Source: Pseudomonadota bacterium (GTDB taxonomy: Bacteria; Pseudomonadota; Alphaproteobacteria; Acetobacterales; Acetobacteraceae). From it: a stretch of DNA of 6,741 bases. Shown one piece after another: positions 5,479-6,741 of the stretch. The stretch is taken from contig JAKBCB010000205.1 of assembly GCA_021808185.1 (NCBI GenBank), positions 1 to 6,741 on the forward strand, written 5' to 3'. The notes beneath the pieces are model-generated. The model saw nothing but the letters and a program-made list of their open reading frames with translations. It made no database searches and had not been told where the DNA came from. The number at the start of each line of letters is the position of its first letter. Position 1 is the first letter of the stretch. The position numbers and the translations under genes were made by a program.

Positions 5479-6156
5479 ATGCGTCTCCTTGTGGTCGATG
5501 ACAACGCGAAGCTGCGGCAACTCCTGGTCGGCCTGTTCACGGGTGCCCGATATGCGGTCGATGCCGTCGGCACCGCGCGCGAGGCGCGCGAGGCGCTGGC
5601 GGCGGCCAGCTACGATCTGGTGCTGCTGGAATTGCGCCTGCCGGACGCCGATGGCGCGACCGTGTTGCGCGAGTTGCGCCAGCGCGGCCTGGGCATCCCG
5701 GTGCTGGTGGGCACCCAGGTCACCGATCTGGAACGCAGGGTGGACGTGCTCGATCAGGGCGCGGACGACGTGATGGTCAAGCCGTTCTCCTCCGACGAAC
5801 TGCTGGCGCGGGTGCGCGCGCTGCTGCGCCGGCCGCCCAACGTGCTCAACCGCGTGCTGTCGATCGGCAACATCTCGCTCGATACCAACGCGCGCGCTGT
5901 GCAGGTGGGCGGGGACGCGCTGGAACTGACGCGGCGCGAGATCGCGGTGCTGGAAACGCTGATGCGCAACCGCGCCCGCCCCGTCGCCAAGCGCACCCTG
6001 GAGGAGGCGGTGTACTGCTTCGCCGAGGAGGTCTCGTCCAACGCCATCGAGGCGGCGGTCTCACGCGTGCGGCGGCGGCTGGATCACGCCGGCGCGCGGG
6101 TGACGATCAGCGCCGCGCGCGGCATGGGTTATCTGTTGTCCGAACGCGCGGCCTGA
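5479..6156 (+). CDS. OmpR/PhoB-family response regulator with Glu in place of the phospho-acceptor Asp
   Basis: The 225-residue DNA-binding regulator has a receiver domain (1-118) and a winged-helix effector domain (about 126-222). In the receiver the acidic pair D7/D8, T79 and K101 (VKPF) are present. The position that is normally the phosphorylated Asp (YDLVLLDLRLP-type motif) reads YDLVLLELRLP, so residue 51 is Glu (GAA, 5629-5631). The usual Tyr/Phe switch before the Lys is Val98 (ADDVMVKP). The effector domain shows LELTRREIAVLETLM (148-162), a recognition helix around SNAIEAAVSRVRRRL (187-201) and the wing GMGYLL (215-220). Glu can mimic phospho-Asp, so constitutive or phosphorylation-independent activity is plausible but inferred. 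No histidine kinase gene is adjacent. It is divergent from the DUF6502/DUF5666 pair and shares with it an intergenic region holding two matching inverted repeats, which suggests autoregulation and control of that pair. Start 5479 is supported by GGAGG. Confidence 0.9.
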   Translation: MRLLVVDDNAKLRQLLVGLFTGARYAVDAVGTAREAREALAAASYDLVLLELRLPDADGATVLRELRQRGLGIPVLVGTQVTDLERRVDVLDQGADDVMVKPFSSDELLARVRALLRRPPNVLNRVLSIGNISLDTNARAVQVGGDALELTRREIAVLETLMRNRARPVAKRTLEEAVYCFAEEVSSNAIEAAVSRVRRRLDHAGARVTISAARGMGYLLSERAA

Positions 6157-6178
6157 GGCCGGGCGGGCGCCGAGCCGC

Positions 6179-6741
6179 TCAGTCCCCGTTGGCCATGGTC
6201 AGGCGGAAGGGCGCGGCCGGATAGACGCCCAGGATGCGGCACTCACGCGAGAAGAACGCCAGTTCTTCCAGCGCGCGGCGCAGCGGCGGCTGTTCCGGGT
6301 GGCCGTCCACGTCGCAGAGGAACTGCGTCGCGGAGAACTGCCCGTCCAGCATGTAGCTTTCCAGCTTGGTCATGTTGACGCCGTTGGTGGCGAAGCCGCC
6401 GAGCGCCTTGTACAGCGCCGCCGGCACGTTGCGCACGCGGAAGACGAATGTCGTCATCAGGTTCGGCTCGTCCGGCGCGTGCGGCGCCTGGGCGCGGGCG
6501 GCGATGTAGAAGCGGGTGGTGTTGTGCGCCGCGTCCTCGACATTGCGGCGCATGATCTGCAAGCCGAACAACTCCGCCGCCAGCGAGGAGGCGATGGCGC
6601 AGTCCTCGGGGTTGTTCCACGCGGCGACCTGCTCGGCGGCGCCCGCGGTATCGGCCTCGATCACCGCGGTCAGCCGCAGTTCCTTGAGGATTTTCCGCAC
6701 CTGTCCCAGTGCCACGGCGTGCGAATGGGCACGCTTGATGG
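6179..6741 (-). CDS. pheA: Prephenate dehydratase PheA, N-terminus cut by window edge
   Basis: PheA turns prephenate into phenylpyruvate for phenylalanine synthesis in the cytoplasm. The window holds the last 186 residues of an expected 280 or so; the frame is open to base 6741, so the start lies beyond it. The visible part begins with IKRAHSHAVALGQVRKIL from the catalytic domain, then DTAGAAEQVAAWN, CAIASSLAAELFGL and the catalytic motif HNTTRF (TRF with the key Thr). An ACT domain follows: TTFVFRVRNVPAALYKALGG, GVNMTKLESYM (the phenylalanine-binding ESRP-like motif in its alphaproteobacterial form), ATQFLCDVDGHPE and LEELAFFSRECRILGVYP. The ACT domain implies feedback inhibition by phenylalanine. 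No chorismate mutase domain is visible, but the N-terminus is missing; alphaproteobacterial PheA is usually without one. A GTG at 6715 inside this frame is not the true start. It converges on the response regulator gene with 22 bases between stops. Confidence 0.95.
   Translation of the reverse strand, partial: IKRAHSHAVALGQVRKILKELRLTAVIEADTAGAAEQVAAWNNPEDCAIASSLAAELFGLQIMRRNVEDAAHNTTRFYIAARAQAPHAPDEPNLMTTFVFRVRNVPAALYKALGGFATNGVNMTKLESYMLDGQFSATQFLCDVDGHPEQPPLRRALEELAFFSRECRILGVYPAAPFRLTMANGD

Noticed and set aside
6149..6161. Inverted repeat CGGCCTGAGGCCG around the response regulator stop
   Set aside because: The RNA stem would be only about 4 bp with a 5-base loop and no T-run follows. 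GC-rich DNA gives such matches often.

Overview
The window is dense, GC-rich bacterial chromosome (roughly 70% GC by eye) with genes back to back on both strands. The content points to an alphaproteobacterium, most likely of the Acetobacteraceae/Rhodospirillales type. The reasons are a shikimate kinase fused to 3-dehydroquinate synthase, the local order aroKB / small membrane protein / xerD / accA, an alphaproteobacterial type of stand-alone PheA, and the GC-rich codon use. This placement rests on remembered family features, not on a database search.

Left part (1-2948) is housekeeping. A minus-strand AroK-AroB fusion (shikimate pathway) runs off the left edge. Divergent from it is a plus-strand group: a 47-residue single-pass membrane protein (909-1052), the tyrosine recombinase XerD (1068-1958, all six catalytic residues present) and AccA (1992-2948, acetyl-CoA carboxylase carboxyltransferase alpha subunit). 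Gaps of 15 and 33 bases suggest one transcript. A hairpin lies exactly where the xerD ribosome-binding site would be.

Middle part (2973-6156) is the least understood and most interesting. Two minus-strand genes overlap by GTGA. The first encodes a DUF6502-type protein with a helix-turn-helix-like segment. The second encodes a predicted lipoprotein with repeated RGIGGTGI-type glycine motifs, DUF5666-type beta repeats and a long Ser/Gly/Thr tail. Divergent from them is an OmpR-family response regulator with no kinase next to it. Its phospho-acceptor Asp is replaced by Glu (E51), and its aromatic switch position is Val. The 155-base gap between the divergent genes carries two 17-bp GTGGG...CCCAC inverted repeats, one on each gene's side. 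The perfect one sits at the predicted transcription start of the regulator gene. I infer a small regulatory/envelope module: an unusual, perhaps phosphorylation-independent regulator controlling itself and a DUF6502-lipoprotein pair.

Right edge (6179-6741) is the C-terminal two thirds of prephenate dehydratase PheA on the minus strand, with the end of the catalytic domain and an ACT regulatory domain. Its start lies outside the window.

No rRNA, tRNA, CRISPR array, insertion sequence or prophage gene is visible. No stretch of 300 bases or more lacks a gene.
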